A DNA stretch of 64,000 nt from CAILZL01 sp050181835 (lineage in GTDB: Bacteria; Pseudomonadota; Gammaproteobacteria; Steroidobacterales; Steroidobacteraceae), in NCBI GenBank assembly GCA_050181835.1, contig JBFXCU010000009.1, positions 32,411-96,410 on the forward strand, read 5' to 3'. The notes under the pieces were generated by a model, which saw only the letters and a program-made list of their open reading frames with translations, made no database searches and had not been told where the DNA came from. A program made the position numbers and the translations under genes. Shown piece after piece: positions 42,974 through 51,908 of the stretch. Within the stretch, counting starts at the first letter, position 1; each line of letters begins with the position of its first letter.

Positions 42974-44014
42974 ATGGCCATAACTCGCATTTCACAAGAA
43001 GAACTTCAAGAAGCCGTTGCTGCGTTACGCAACGGTGAGTTGGTCGCGTTCCCGACTGAAACCGTTTACGGTCTGGGTGCCAATGCCAATCACCCCGAAG
43101 CAGTGCGCAAGATATTCAAGCTCAAGGGTCGGCCTAGTACGCACCCGCTGATCGTGCATATTGATGATCCGAAGTACCTGCCGCGTTGGGCGCGTGATCC
43201 TTCTCCAGCAGCATTGGCACTGGCTGCAGCATTCTGGCCCGGCCCACTGACGCTGGTGCTAAAACGTGCGCCTGCTGTCGCAGACGTGGTCACGGGCGGT
43301 CAGGACACGGTAGCGATTCGTGTACCCAGTCATCCGGTGGCGCAACAATTACTGACCGCGTTTGGTGGTGGTATTGCCGCGCCGTCGGCCAATCGTTTCG
43401 GTCATGTCAGCCCGACTCGGGTTGAGCATGTGCGTGAAGAGTTTGGCGATGAGGTGCAGATTGTGCTGGATGGTGAGGACTGCAAAATCGGTCTGGAGTC
43501 CACTATTGTCAGTTGCGTCGGTGAGGTGCCACATTTGCTGCGGCCCGGTGCCATTACGCTGTCGCAGTTGCAAGCGGTGGTGCCGGAAGTGACCGCCGCC
43601 CTCGATCCGGATGCGCCACGCGTACCCGGCAGTTTGGCGCGGCATTATTCGCCGGGCACACCATTGAATTTGGTGCCTAGTAAAAATTTGGAAACGGTAA
43701 TAAAGGAGTTCACCGAAGACCGCGAAAAGGTAGCGGTGCTGGCCATGCGCCCGCCCGGCAAGGCCAGTGAGTTCATGACCTGGATTAATGCCGGTATGCG
43801 CGCCGATCTTTATGCGCGCAACCTATACGCCAATGTGCGCACCCTGGACAAGGCGGGCGCACGCATCATTCTGGTTGAAGAAGTGCCGGATGATGAACGC
43901 TGGGAGGCGGTGCGAGATCGCTTGCGGCGAGCCGCAGCAGCAGAAAACGTGGTGACTTCCGACCCGGATATCGCTGCGCTGAAGGCGGATTTTGGTGACG
44001 ACTTGTTCTGTTGA
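42974..44014 (+). CDS. L-threonylcarbamoyladenylate synthase, long Sua5 form
   Basis: Sua5/TsaC makes threonylcarbamoyl-AMP from threonine, bicarbonate and ATP for the universal t6A37 modification of ANN-decoding tRNAs. The YrdC domain (about 1-200) has FPTETVYGLGANA, KLKGRPSTHPLIVH, FWPGPLTLVL, IAVRVPSHPVA (here AIRVPSHPVA) and APSANRFGHVSPT. A C-terminal Sua5 domain (about 225-345) with PGSLARHYSPGTP makes this the long form rather than the short TsaC. Start ATG at 42974; a GTG at 42959 would add 5 residues. Confidence 0.93.
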   Translation: MAITRISQEELQEAVAALRNGELVAFPTETVYGLGANANHPEAVRKIFKLKGRPSTHPLIVHIDDPKYLPRWARDPSPAALALAAAFWPGPLTLVLKRAPAVADVVTGGQDTVAIRVPSHPVAQQLLTAFGGGIAAPSANRFGHVSPTRVEHVREEFGDEVQIVLDGEDCKIGLESTIVSCVGEVPHLLRPGAITLSQLQAVVPEVTAALDPDAPRVPGSLARHYSPGTPLNLVPSKNLETVIKEFTEDREKVAVLAMRPPGKASEFMTWINAGMRADLYARNLYANVRTLDKAGARIILVEEVPDDERWEAVRDRLRRAAAAENVVTSDPDIAALKADFGDDLFC

Positions 44015-44176
44015 GTTCGCAGGCTCGATGTGGCCCGCCCGTTTGTCCTATCTGCGCGGGCAATTAAAACCATTTCAAAAAATCGTGACTGAGTTCTTGC
44101 ATCGTGGTCTCAATTTGTTACATTGCGCGCGCCGGTGATGCTCAGTCGCCGCGCCTGTGTAAGAGAACACCCAGAG

Positions 44177-44200
44177 CCTAGCTTTGCGCGCAAAGCTAGG
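44177..44200 (+). repeat. Perfect 24-bp palindrome in the decarboxylase leader
   Basis: CCTAGCTTTGCG (44177-44188) is followed directly by its exact reverse complement (44189-44200). It lies 96 bp before the start of the decarboxylase gene in a 282-bp gap. A loopless palindrome of this length suits a dimeric DNA-binding protein site better than a terminator. The rest of 44015-44296 shows no gene. Confidence 0.6.
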
Positions 44201-44296
44201 ATGCCTAAATAAGCTGCAGGTGTCGCTCGACCAGACTCTTGAGTGGGTTGGTTAAGTGTGTTTTGCAGCATTATTGACTGGTAGAGGTATACATAG

Positions 44297-45517
44297 GTGT
44301 TACCCCGCGCGGCCGTACAGGCCTTATCTCACTATTCTTCTGCCACCGAAGGTGATGCGACTGCGTTAAACGACGCAGAAATCAGCTCATTGGCGGCCCG
44401 TTTTGGTTCGCCGTTACTGGTGATAGATTGCGAGCAAGTGCGGCGCCAGTATCGAGCGCTCACTGCTGCGCTACCCGGTGTTGATCTGCATTACGCGTTG
44501 AAGCCTCTGCCACATGCGGCGGTGGTCTCGTGTCTGCGTGACGAAGGTGCATTCTTCGATCTGGCCACCACCGGCGAAGTCGAGCTAGTCAAAACCGCTG
44601 GTATTGCGCCGGAGCGGTGTATTCATACTCATCCGATTAAACGCGATAGCGATATTCGCGATGCGCTGCGCTACGGTGTCACCACCTTTGTGGTTGACAA
44701 TCCTGATGAAATACGCAAATTCGCTCGCTATCGCAAGCGGTGCGAACTGCTGGTTCGTGTTTCGTTTCGCAGCCCGAATGCGGTAGTAGATCTGTCTAAA
44801 AAGTTTGGTTGCGAAGCGAGCGCGGTACTTGGCCTGCTGGAGCTGGCGCGGTCATTGGGTGTGCGTGTCAAAGGTTTGAGTTTTCACATTGGCTCACAAG
44901 CGACTGCGCCGACCAAGTATGTGGAAGCGATTAACGCCTGCAACAATCTGATTGCGGAAGCATTGCTAGCAGGACTGCCAGCACTGGAAGTGCTGGATAT
45001 TGGTGGGGGCTTTCCCGTGTCTTACGATGAAGTCATGCCACCGATTGACGAATTCTGCGCACCGATTCGTGTGGCGTTAGCCAAGCTGCCCAAACATGTG
45101 CGATTGATTGCGGAGCCGGGTCGTTTTCTGTCTGCGCCTGCGGGTATTGCTGTGTCCACGGTGATGGGCAAGGCCAAGCGAGATGGTCGTTGGTGGTACT
45201 ACTTGGATGATGGTGTGTATGGATCGTACAGCGGGCAGATGTTCGATCACGCCAAGTATCCGGTGTCGGCGTTGAAACACAGCGATACAACCTTTTCCAG
45301 CGTGCTTACTGGCCCCACCTGCGATTCCATTGATGTGATTGATGACAATATCGACCTGCCCGAGCTGGAAATCGGCGATCTGATCGTGGGTCGCATGATG
45401 GGTGCCTACACTTGGGCTAGCGCCACGGATTTTAATTTCTTCCGTCGTGCCAAAGTGGTTGTGGTGAATGAACGTCCTGCAGCAGCTGGGCGAGTCGTAA
45501 AGCTACAACGACGATAG
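44297..45517 (+). CDS. Type III PLP-dependent decarboxylase (ornithine/lysine decarboxylase-like)
   Basis: This is a 406-residue alanine-racemase-fold decarboxylase, GTG start with AGAGG 9 bp upstream. The PLP lysine is K69 in HYALKPLPH; phosphate-binding GGGFP (236-240), EPGRFL with E273, and the active-site Cys/Asp C342-D343 in TGPTCDSIDV are all present. Ornithine decarboxylase making putrescine is most likely; lysine/ornithine, diaminobutyrate or carboxynorspermidine decarboxylase cannot be excluded from sequence alone. The leader carries the palindrome at 44177-44200. Confidence 0.85.
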   Translation: MLPRAAVQALSHYSSATEGDATALNDAEISSLAARFGSPLLVIDCEQVRRQYRALTAALPGVDLHYALKPLPHAAVVSCLRDEGAFFDLATTGEVELVKTAGIAPERCIHTHPIKRDSDIRDALRYGVTTFVVDNPDEIRKFARYRKRCELLVRVSFRSPNAVVDLSKKFGCEASAVLGLLELARSLGVRVKGLSFHIGSQATAPTKYVEAINACNNLIAEALLAGLPALEVLDIGGGFPVSYDEVMPPIDEFCAPIRVALAKLPKHVRLIAEPGRFLSAPAGIAVSTVMGKAKRDGRWWYYLDDGVYGSYSGQMFDHAKYPVSALKHSDTTFSSVLTGPTCDSIDVIDDNIDLPELEIGDLIVGRMMGAYTWASATDFNFFRRAKVVVVNERPAAAGRVVKLQRR

Positions 45518-45657
45518 TGTTCTCATTATTCTCCTGGCTGATTAGGAGAAGGATGCCTATCGGGCCAGATGTGGGTTGCAGTGGATTCGGACTTCCCACC
45601 TGTTTCAGGGTTCGCACACTTGCTAATGCCTTGCCATTTGGTGTTAGCTGTGCCCGT

Positions 45658-46218
45658 ATGGCATCACCCACTCTCATTACACCCTTGCCACTAATTTCGC
45701 GACGCGGCTTGCTGAGCGCGGCGAGCGCAATGCTGTTGCTGCCGTTCGCTCTGCGTGCGCAAACAACGGGCACTCGTTCGCTGTCGTTTGTTCATACTCA
45801 CACTGGTGAAACATTGTCAGTGAACTATTGGTGTGATGGTGCATATCAATCGGATTGCTTGGATAAGTTGAATTACTTTCTGCGTGATTTCCGCAGCGGC
45901 GATGCCATGCACATGGATAAGCAGCTGATGGATATTTTATACGGCCTGCAAGTACTGGCTGATCGCGATGCGACTTACGAAGTCATCTCGGCTTATCGTT
46001 CCCCGCAAACCAACGCAGCTTTAGTCGCCAAGTCATCAGGTGTGGCGAAACAGAGCCTGCACATGGTAGGCAAGGCCATTGATGTGCGCATCACTGGTTT
46101 TTCTACCAAGAAGTTGCAGCAGCTCGCGTTGATGAATCAGAGTGGCGGCGTTGGTTACTATGCCAAGTCAGATTTCGTGCATCTGGATACCGGTAGAGTC
46201 AGGAGCTGGGTTGGTTAA
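45658..46218 (+). CDS. Tat-exported DUF882/YcbK-like peptidase-M15 family protein
   Basis: This is a 186-residue protein from the ATG at 45658; the frame is open back to 45517 but the extension has no family features. A Tat signal (SRRGLLSAASAMLLLPFALRA, in part SRRGLLSAASAM) sits at about 14-34. The mature domain has the M15-like zinc motifs: SAYRSPQTN, H in SLHMVGKAIDVRI, and FVHLDTG. YcbK in E. coli lies next to the L,D-transpeptidase gene ycbB, and here the convergent neighbour is that transpeptidase, supporting a peptidoglycan role. Proteolytic activity is inferred. Confidence 0.88.
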   Translation: MASPTLITPLPLISRRGLLSAASAMLLLPFALRAQTTGTRSLSFVHTHTGETLSVNYWCDGAYQSDCLDKLNYFLRDFRSGDAMHMDKQLMDILYGLQVLADRDATYEVISAYRSPQTNAALVAKSSGVAKQSLHMVGKAIDVRITGFSTKKLQQLALMNQSGGVGYYAKSDFVHLDTGRVRSWVG

Positions 46219-46221
46219 TCA

Positions 46222-46286
46222 GTAGGCTGGGATGAAATCCCAGCATCTTGTATTGTGATCAAAGCTGGAATTTCATCCCAGCCTAC
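46222..46286 (+). repeat. Double GTAG-type REP forming a long hairpin between ycbK and ldtD
   Basis: A 23-bp unit begins with GTAGGCTGGGATGAAAT at 46222 and its inverse copy ends with CTAC at 46286; the two differ at one position, separated by about 19 bp. Each unit is itself a small palindrome (GCTGGGAT...ATCCCAGC). It fills the whole gap between the two convergent genes, so it probably serves as a two-way terminator or mRNA stabiliser. The same unit occurs at 55798. Confidence 0.8.
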
Positions 46287-46289
46287 AAA

Positions 46290-47969
46290 TCACAACAGCT
46301 TGGCAAGCTTGGCATCGTGTCCATAAATATCATTAAAGAACTGCACCACTCCTGATTCCAGTGGCATGACAGTGCTATACACAATCAACACCGGAATGGT
46401 TTGCGTTAAGTTCACGCGCTGATTCGGTTCGCCTTGCATCGCTGCTTGGATGTTATCTTTACTCCATGCAGTGGCGGTATTGCGCAATACGTACTCGGCC
46501 AGTGCGGTTGGATCGCTGACGCGAATGCAGCCGTGACTGAAGGCGCGATGCGATTCGCTAAACAATTGTTTGGCGGGTGTGGAATGTAGATACACATTGT
46601 AGCTATTGGGCATAATAAACTTCACCTCACCCAATGCATTGCTATCACTTGGCCGTTGTCGCAGCCGCAACTTTCCACTGGCCAGCAGAGCAATGTTCTC
46701 TGGCGTTGCCGTGACGACCGGTGAATTATCGCTTTGCCCGTTAACGAGTTCCAACTGGTTGCGTTGCAGGAAGTTGGGGTTTCTTGCAATAGTGTCGAGC
46801 ATCTCGCGCTGGAGAATAGTGCGTGGTACATCCCAATAGGGACGAAACACTACATACTTCATCTCAGCCAGAAAAATCGGTGTCTGTGTATGTGGGAACG
46901 CCTGACCCACAATGACATCCATACGCAGCAAGTTAGCTTCGTGATCATTCGCTGACTTGAAAGCAAATAATTTGAACTGCGGAATGTTCACCACAATCAT
47001 GGGTGATTGCAGCGGTGGTAGCCAGCGCCAGCGTTCCAGCGTCAATTCGATTTGCTGCACACGCTTGGCAAATGGCGTGGTAAGTGCGCTGAAGGTCTGT
47101 TTACCCAGCACGCCATCGGCTTGCAGGCCATGACGGGTTTGATAATTCTGTAACGCTTTGACCAAGGCAGTATCCAGCGAGCTGTTAGTGTCAGCAGCCA
47201 CGGCGTCACTCGACAAGTCTTGTTCGGCTAGCAGCAAGCGACGCAATGCGGCAGCGCCGACATAGAACTCTTCAGGTTTGATAGAGCGATCGGTAAAATT
47301 TGGCAGCTGTGTCAATTCAGTATCTACTGCCAGCAAGCGATAGCGGGCCAAGGCTTTTTTCAGCAGTTGATAGTGAGAGGACTGCGGTTCCAATTTGGCA
47401 ATTTCAGCAGCTGCATCGGTGCTGCTGGAAAGGCGAATCAAGACGTCGACGAAATCCAATTCCTGATCGCGTGAGGTTTCAAGATTAAAACCGACCTTGC
47501 GTGGATCAATGCGACCGTAATGCAGATGTTTGATGAAGCGTAGCGCAGCGGTACTCAAGCCCAACTCCAGCTGGGTGCGGTCTTGTGCGGTCTGCGCCGC
47601 AGCAGAGTTCGCCAAGCGCATTAATCGATAGGTCAGTGTGATGCCGTCATAATCGGCTGCATTCAAACCATAACTGGCCGCGTTGCGCAGCAGGTTGAGC
47701 ATGTCCAGCGCTGCTTGAGTTGGGCGATCCTGACTAAACCACAATGGACTAAAGTTACGCTGTTGATATAACTGCTGTAGCACAGTCTGCTCGGCACTTA
47801 AATCGCTGTTCTGTAAGTACGGGTGATGCTCGCTGAGCAATGCCTGAGTTAGAAGTTGACTGAGGCTAGGTGCATCTGTTTGCTGCGCATGAGCAGATCC
47901 GTCTATGCCAATCGGCAAGCTAATGCTGAGCAGTAAAATCAGACAGATTTTTGGCATTGGGTGTCGCAT
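46290..47969 (-). CDS. ldtD: L,D-transpeptidase, YcbB/LdtD type
   Basis: This is a 559-residue periplasmic enzyme making 3-3 crosslinks in peptidoglycan. The signal peptide is about residues 5-29 (ICLILLLSISLPIG...AHAQ). The scaffold domain (about 35-240) is followed by a peptidoglycan-binding domain (about 255-305, LQNYQTRHGLQADGVLGKQT) and the YkuD catalytic domain with SHGCIRVSDP; the nucleophile is C481. The YcbB-specific capping loop (between YWDVPRTI and LHSTPAK) is present. An ATG 12 bp downstream of the reported start is an alternative. Confidence 0.93.
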   Translation of the reverse strand: MRHPMPKICLILLLSISLPIGIDGSAHAQQTDAPSLSQLLTQALLSEHHPYLQNSDLSAEQTVLQQLYQQRNFSPLWFSQDRPTQAALDMLNLLRNAASYGLNAADYDGITLTYRLMRLANSAAAQTAQDRTQLELGLSTAALRFIKHLHYGRIDPRKVGFNLETSRDQELDFVDVLIRLSSSTDAAAEIAKLEPQSSHYQLLKKALARYRLLAVDTELTQLPNFTDRSIKPEEFYVGAAALRRLLLAEQDLSSDAVAADTNSSLDTALVKALQNYQTRHGLQADGVLGKQTFSALTTPFAKRVQQIELTLERWRWLPPLQSPMIVVNIPQFKLFAFKSANDHEANLLRMDVIVGQAFPHTQTPIFLAEMKYVVFRPYWDVPRTILQREMLDTIARNPNFLQRNQLELVNGQSDNSPVVTATPENIALLASGKLRLRQRPSDSNALGEVKFIMPNSYNVYLHSTPAKQLFSESHRAFSHGCIRVSDPTALAEYVLRNTATAWSKDNIQAAMQGEPNQRVNLTQTIPVLIVYSTVMPLESGVVQFFNDIYGHDAKLAKLL

Positions 47970-48174
47970 CTGTCCATTCTAGTGGTGAATAAGAGGTAGG
48001 GTATGCAGAACGTTCTTGCTGATTGTAGTGAGGGTGCGCGTGGTACAGCGGTGATGAACGACGTGCCCGTGCAGCTGCGCTCGCGAATCTCGAATTATAT
48101 ATGGTAGTGGATTGCTTTGATTTTGTGCTCAGACTTGATCAGACTGCATACCCCATTCGTTTATAGAAAATTGC

Positions 48175-49362
48175 TTGCGCGTGATTTTTTCCATACCGAT
48201 TGAGTTTGTCTTGTTCGCTGTCACCCTATTAGGAGTGGCTGTTTCTCATGGCCATTCATTGCGTGTGGCGCTGACCGGTCTTGCCGTGCTGTTAGGCTAC
48301 AAGCTCATTGTTACCGGCTTTGCGGAGGGGGTGGGATTGACCGGCTTAGGTTTTCACCTTCATCACGAATGGGTATTGCTGGTCAATCTGTTCGCGCTGC
48401 TAACAGGTTTTGCGTTATTGGCGCGACACTTCAAGGCGAGCCGTATACCGCAGTTGCTGCCTCATTGGCTGCCAGATGATTGGACTGGTGGTCTGTACTT
48501 GCTGTGCATAGTGTTTGTGCTATCCGGATTTCTGGATAACATCGCGGCGGCATTGATTGGCGGTACGGTAGCCAGCACGGTATTTCGTCAACGCGTGCAT
48601 CCTGGCTATGTCGCGGCCTTGGTGGCCGCCGCTAATGCAGGTGGTGCAGGCAGTGTGGTGGGGGATACCACCACTACTATGATGTGGCTGAGTGGGTTAA
48701 GTCCGATGCAGGTGCTGCATGCTTACGTACCTGCTGGTGTGGCACTGTTTACCTTTGCCGGAATCGCTGCGTATCAGCAGCAACGCTATGCGCCGATCAC
48801 CCGTGACTCGCCAGTCGGGCTCAAACTGGATTACATCAGTTTGGTGGTGGTGGTGTTGATCCTGCTGGCGGCCATAGCCAGTAACGTCATCATTAATGGT
48901 TGGCAACCCAAGTTGGCCGATGAGTGGCCATGGATCGGTACCGCTGTATGGACCACCTTGCTATTGCTGGCACCATTGCGAGCTCCGGACTGGCGGGCAT
49001 TGCCGAGTGCCGCAGCAGGCGCGATTTTTTTAATGGCACTGGTGCTAATGGCCTCGCTGATGCCGGTGGATAAACTGCCCGCGGCAAGTTTGCTCAGTAC
49101 TTTTGCGCTGGGCTGGGTATCGGCTGTATTCGATAATATTCCACTGACCAAGCTGGCGTTGGAACAAGGTGGGTATGATTGGGGTTTGCTGGCCTATGCG
49201 GTGGGTTTTGGTGGCTCGATGATGTGGTTCGGTTCATCGGCAGGTGTGGCATTGTGCAACGAGTTTCCGCAGGCGCGAGACGGCATGGCATGGTTGCGCT
49301 ACGGCTGGTATGTGGTGCCTGCGTATGTAACAGGTTTCGCTGCCTATGTATGGTGGTTTTGA
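48175..49362 (+). CDS. Ion-transporter superfamily membrane protein (NhaD/citrate-transporter-like)
   Basis: This is a protein of about 395 residues with ten or more membrane helices. Two matching half-motifs, SGFLDNIAAALIGGT and FDNIPLTKLAL, together with NAGGAGSVVGDTTTTMMW, are those of the NhaD/ArsB/citrate transporter superfamily, in which Asp-Asn pairs lie in broken helices at the ion site. Na+/H+ antiport is plausible, but the substrate is not determined by these motifs. The start is uncertain: TTG at 48175 or GTG at 48181, neither with a clear ribosome-binding site. Confidence 0.75.
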   Translation: MRVIFSIPIEFVLFAVTLLGVAVSHGHSLRVALTGLAVLLGYKLIVTGFAEGVGLTGLGFHLHHEWVLLVNLFALLTGFALLARHFKASRIPQLLPHWLPDDWTGGLYLLCIVFVLSGFLDNIAAALIGGTVASTVFRQRVHPGYVAALVAAANAGGAGSVVGDTTTTMMWLSGLSPMQVLHAYVPAGVALFTFAGIAAYQQQRYAPITRDSPVGLKLDYISLVVVVLILLAAIASNVIINGWQPKLADEWPWIGTAVWTTLLLLAPLRAPDWRALPSAAAGAIFLMALVLMASLMPVDKLPAASLLSTFALGWVSAVFDNIPLTKLALEQGGYDWGLLAYAVGFGGSMMWFGSSAGVALCNEFPQARDGMAWLRYGWYVVPAYVTGFAAYVWWF

Positions 49363-49387
49363 ATGTATGGCTGGCTGAATTAAAATA

Positions 49388-49999
49388 ATGACAACACTTG
49401 AAACACCGGCTATAGACACCGTTATTTTCGACGTAGGGTGGGTGCTGGTTGAGCTGGATTTTCAACCGTTGCTCACGTGCTTTACGCATGCTGATCACCG
49501 ATACAGCATGCAGGAAGTCATTGCCGCTATAGATCTGGAGGCGCACGAAAGAGGTGTATTTGGTGGTGCAGGCTTGATTGATCGTTTGCATGGTTTAATA
49601 CCCGGTGTGGATCGCCTGCAAGTCAAACGCGGGTGGTTAGATATGTTCACGCCGGTGCTGCCGATGTTTGCATTGGCGCATGAATTGCGAGCGCGTTACC
49701 GTGTGCACTTGCTTAGTAATGTTGGCGATCTGCACTGGGCGCATCTCAATGCACAATACGATTTGCGTGCTGTTGCTGATGATGTCTTGCCTTCATTTCA
49801 GGCCGGAGTGATGAAGCCGGATGCGGGTATTTATCGTATGGCAGAAGAACAGTTCGAGCTGACGCCGGTGCGTACCGTATTTATTGATGATTTATTGCCC
49901 AATGTGCTCGCTGCTAGGCAACGCGGTTGGCATTCGATTCACCATCAGTCACCGCAACAGACGATGCAATCGCTGCGCGAACTGGGTGTGGAATGCTGA
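49388..49999 (+). CDS. HAD-superfamily phosphatase, YihX-like
   Basis: This is a 203-residue haloacid-dehalogenase-like hydrolase. Motif I is FDVGWVLVE: the nucleophile is D15, and the usual second Asp is Gly, as in YihX (DLGNV), so this is probably a normal active variant. Motif II is LLSNVGD, motif III lysine is in GVMKPDAGIY, and motif IV is FIDDLLPNV. Substrates are likely sugar phosphates (glucose-1-phosphate for YihX), which is family inference. One base separates it from the DUF486 gene. Confidence 0.85.
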   Translation: MTTLETPAIDTVIFDVGWVLVELDFQPLLTCFTHADHRYSMQEVIAAIDLEAHERGVFGGAGLIDRLHGLIPGVDRLQVKRGWLDMFTPVLPMFALAHELRARYRVHLLSNVGDLHWAHLNAQYDLRAVADDVLPSFQAGVMKPDAGIYRMAEEQFELTPVRTVFIDDLLPNVLAARQRGWHSIHHQSPQQTMQSLRELGVEC

Positions 50000-50000
50000 T

Positions 50001-50342
50001 ATGTCAGTGATTGTGCGTACCGTCATTCTGCTGACTTTGTCCAATGTGTTCATGACCTTTGCCTGGTACGCGCACCTGAAAAATTTGTCGGCCAAACCTT
50101 GGTATGTGGCGGCGTTGCTGAGCTGGGGTATTGCCTTGTTTGAATATCTGTTGCAAGTGCCCGCTAATCGGATTGGTTACACTACACTCAGTTTGTCACA
50201 ACTCAAGATTTTGCAGGAAGTGATTGCGCTGACGGTGTTCATCCCATTCGCAATTCTTTACATGCGGCAACCGTTGAAGTTGGACTATTTGTGGGCCGCC
50301 CTGTGTATGCTGGGAGCGTTATATTTCATTTTTCGAAAATAA
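50001..50342 (+). CDS. DUF486/DMT-superfamily small membrane protein
   Basis: This is a 113-residue protein with four membrane helices. The N-terminal LTLSNVFMTFAWYAHLK and the LLSWGIALFEYLLQVPANRIGY block (in part FEYLLQVPANRIGY) identify DUF486, a small drug/metabolite-transporter-like family. The transported substrate is unknown. The ATG lies 1 bp after the HAD stop, so the two are probably co-translated, though no functional link is evident. Confidence 0.9.
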   Translation: MSVIVRTVILLTLSNVFMTFAWYAHLKNLSAKPWYVAALLSWGIALFEYLLQVPANRIGYTTLSLSQLKILQEVIALTVFIPFAILYMRQPLKLDYLWAALCMLGALYFIFRK

Positions 50343-50405
50343 GCCGGGTCTGTTATCCAAGGCTTGAATTTATTACTGATTTTCACTGCTGAATAGGAGG
50401 ATAAG

Positions 50406-50840
50406 ATGACAAAACTACTACTGATGGCGTCGTTGTTGATGGCAAGTGTGGGCATTACCCACGCGCAAATGCCGGAACGTTCCGTCGCGCCTGCGGACAC
50501 TGTGTTGTACATCATTGCACCAGCTGATGGTGCTACCGTTAAAAATCCAGTGGTGGTGCGTTTCGGACTGAAAGGGATGGGCGTTGCACCAGCGGGTATT
50601 CAGATGGCGGACACCGGCCATCACCATTTGTTTGTGGATACTGAATTGCCCACCGATATGACCAAACCGATTGGCGTGATAGAAAACAAGATCATCCATT
50701 TCGGCAAAGGTCAAACCGAAACAACCCTGACACTGGCACCCGGTAAGCATACGTTGCAATTGCTGTTGGGTGACTTTCTGCATGTGCCCAATGCCAAGCC
50801 CGTTACGTCCAAGCAGATCACCATTACGGTTGCACCTTAG
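50406..50840 (+). CDS. Exported DUF4399 protein
   Basis: This is a 144-residue periplasmic protein with a signal peptide cleaved after THAQ (about residue 21) and an excellent ribosome-binding site (TAGGAGG). The DUF4399 domain shows the features I recall: IAPADGATVKNPVVVRFGL, the histidine cluster TGHHHLFVD, the IHFGKGQTE segment and a final LLGDFLHVP. The HHH run could bind a metal. The function is unknown. It is followed by a strong hairpin. Confidence 0.88.
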   Translation: MTKLLLMASLLMASVGITHAQMPERSVAPADTVLYIIAPADGATVKNPVVVRFGLKGMGVAPAGIQMADTGHHHLFVDTELPTDMTKPIGVIENKIIHFGKGQTETTLTLAPGKHTLQLLLGDFLHVPNAKPVTSKQITITVAP

Positions 50841-50859
50841 TAGCTAGGTGCTTGTTACC

Positions 50860-50894
50860 GAAACGATGGTGATCGACTTGGTCACTATCGTTTT
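50860..50894. terminator. Two-way terminator hairpin between DUF4399 and epmA
   Basis: AACGATGGTGA (50862-50872) pairs with TCACTATCGTT (50882-50892) with one G-U pair and a 9-nt loop. GAAA precedes it and TTTTCC follows, so either strand can give a short U-run. It lies between the convergent genes DUF4399 and epmA. Confidence 0.6.
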
Positions 50895-50951
50895 CCTGCA
50901 AGATCAGAAGCAGAGGTGACTCGTCACGCACGAAACGCGTATGAATAGTGG

Positions 50952-51908
50952 TTACGCCCGTGCATGAGGGAAGGCTAGTACCTCATCAATATGCTTGGCA
51001 CCGACGGCGCACATCATCACACGATCAAAACCTAGCGCCACTCCAGCGCAGTCGGGTAGTCCGTGTGTAAGCGCAGCAAGAAAGTTTTCATCGGTTGGTG
51101 CAATCGGCAATCCGTGCTGTTGACGTTGTTGTAGTTCATTGGAAAATCGCAGCCGTTGTTCTTCGGCATTACCTAATTCGTGAAAGCCATTCGCGAGTTC
51201 CATCCCATGCAAGTACAGCTCGAAACGCGATGCCACTTTGCCACGAATCCGTGCCAGTGATGCCTGTGAGGCAGGATAGTCATAGATAAAGGTCAGTCGT
51301 CCCTGTCCTAGTTTAGGGCCGACGACGACTGCCATCAGTAAATCTAGCAACGCATCACGCTCATGAGTGAGCTCGGGCGGTACATCGATACTGGCTTGTT
51401 GCAGACTGGCAAGCAGCATTGAAGTAGGGTCATTGAGTGCATCCACCTGAGCGTGCAGTTGCATTGCTTCCTGATAGCTGAGGCGCTCGCTGTGATCGAG
51501 ACAGTGTTCCGGTAACAGGCAACCTAGCAATTGTTCCACTTCATTCATCAATTGGTGGTGGTCATAGCCAAGGCGGTACCACTCGATCAGCGTGAATTCT
51601 GGATTGTGCAAGCGGCCCGCTTCACCATCACGATACACGCGTGCAATCTGGTAAATGTCGCCGCTACCAGCTGCCAGTAGTCGCTTCATCGCATACTCCG
51701 GCGAGGTGTGCAGATAACCCGGCTGGCCGCACACCTGCGCTTGAATACTGGCGAGGTGGACATCACTGATTGCAGCCTGTGAGATGCTGGGAGTTTCCAC
51801 TTCCAAGGCTCGAGTGGCAGCAAAATAATCACGCGTAGCTCGCAGCAGTCGTGCCCGCTGCTGCAGTGTGGCCATGCTGGCGGTGGGGCACCACTCAGGC
51901 ATCAACAT
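50952..51908 (-). CDS. epmA: EF-P-(R)-beta-lysine ligase
   Basis: EpmA (GenX/PoxA/YjeA) is a truncated class II lysyl-tRNA synthetase paralogue that attaches (R)-beta-lysine to a conserved lysine of elongation factor P. The protein has 318 residues, containing only the catalytic core without an anticodon-binding domain. Class II motifs: VETPSISQAA, YLHTSPEYAMKRLLAAG, RVYRDGEAGRLHNPEFTLIEWYR (in part HNPEFTLIEWYR), ELANGFHELG and GVALGFDRVMM. It overlaps psd by 14 bp. The partner genes epmB and efp are not in the window. Confidence 0.95.
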   Translation of the reverse strand: MLMPEWCPTASMATLQQRARLLRATRDYFAATRALEVETPSISQAAISDVHLASIQAQVCGQPGYLHTSPEYAMKRLLAAGSGDIYQIARVYRDGEAGRLHNPEFTLIEWYRLGYDHHQLMNEVEQLLGCLLPEHCLDHSERLSYQEAMQLHAQVDALNDPTSMLLASLQQASIDVPPELTHERDALLDLLMAVVVGPKLGQGRLTFIYDYPASQASLARIRGKVASRFELYLHGMELANGFHELGNAEEQRLRFSNELQQRQQHGLPIAPTDENFLAALTHGLPDCAGVALGFDRVMMCAVGAKHIDEVLAFPHARA

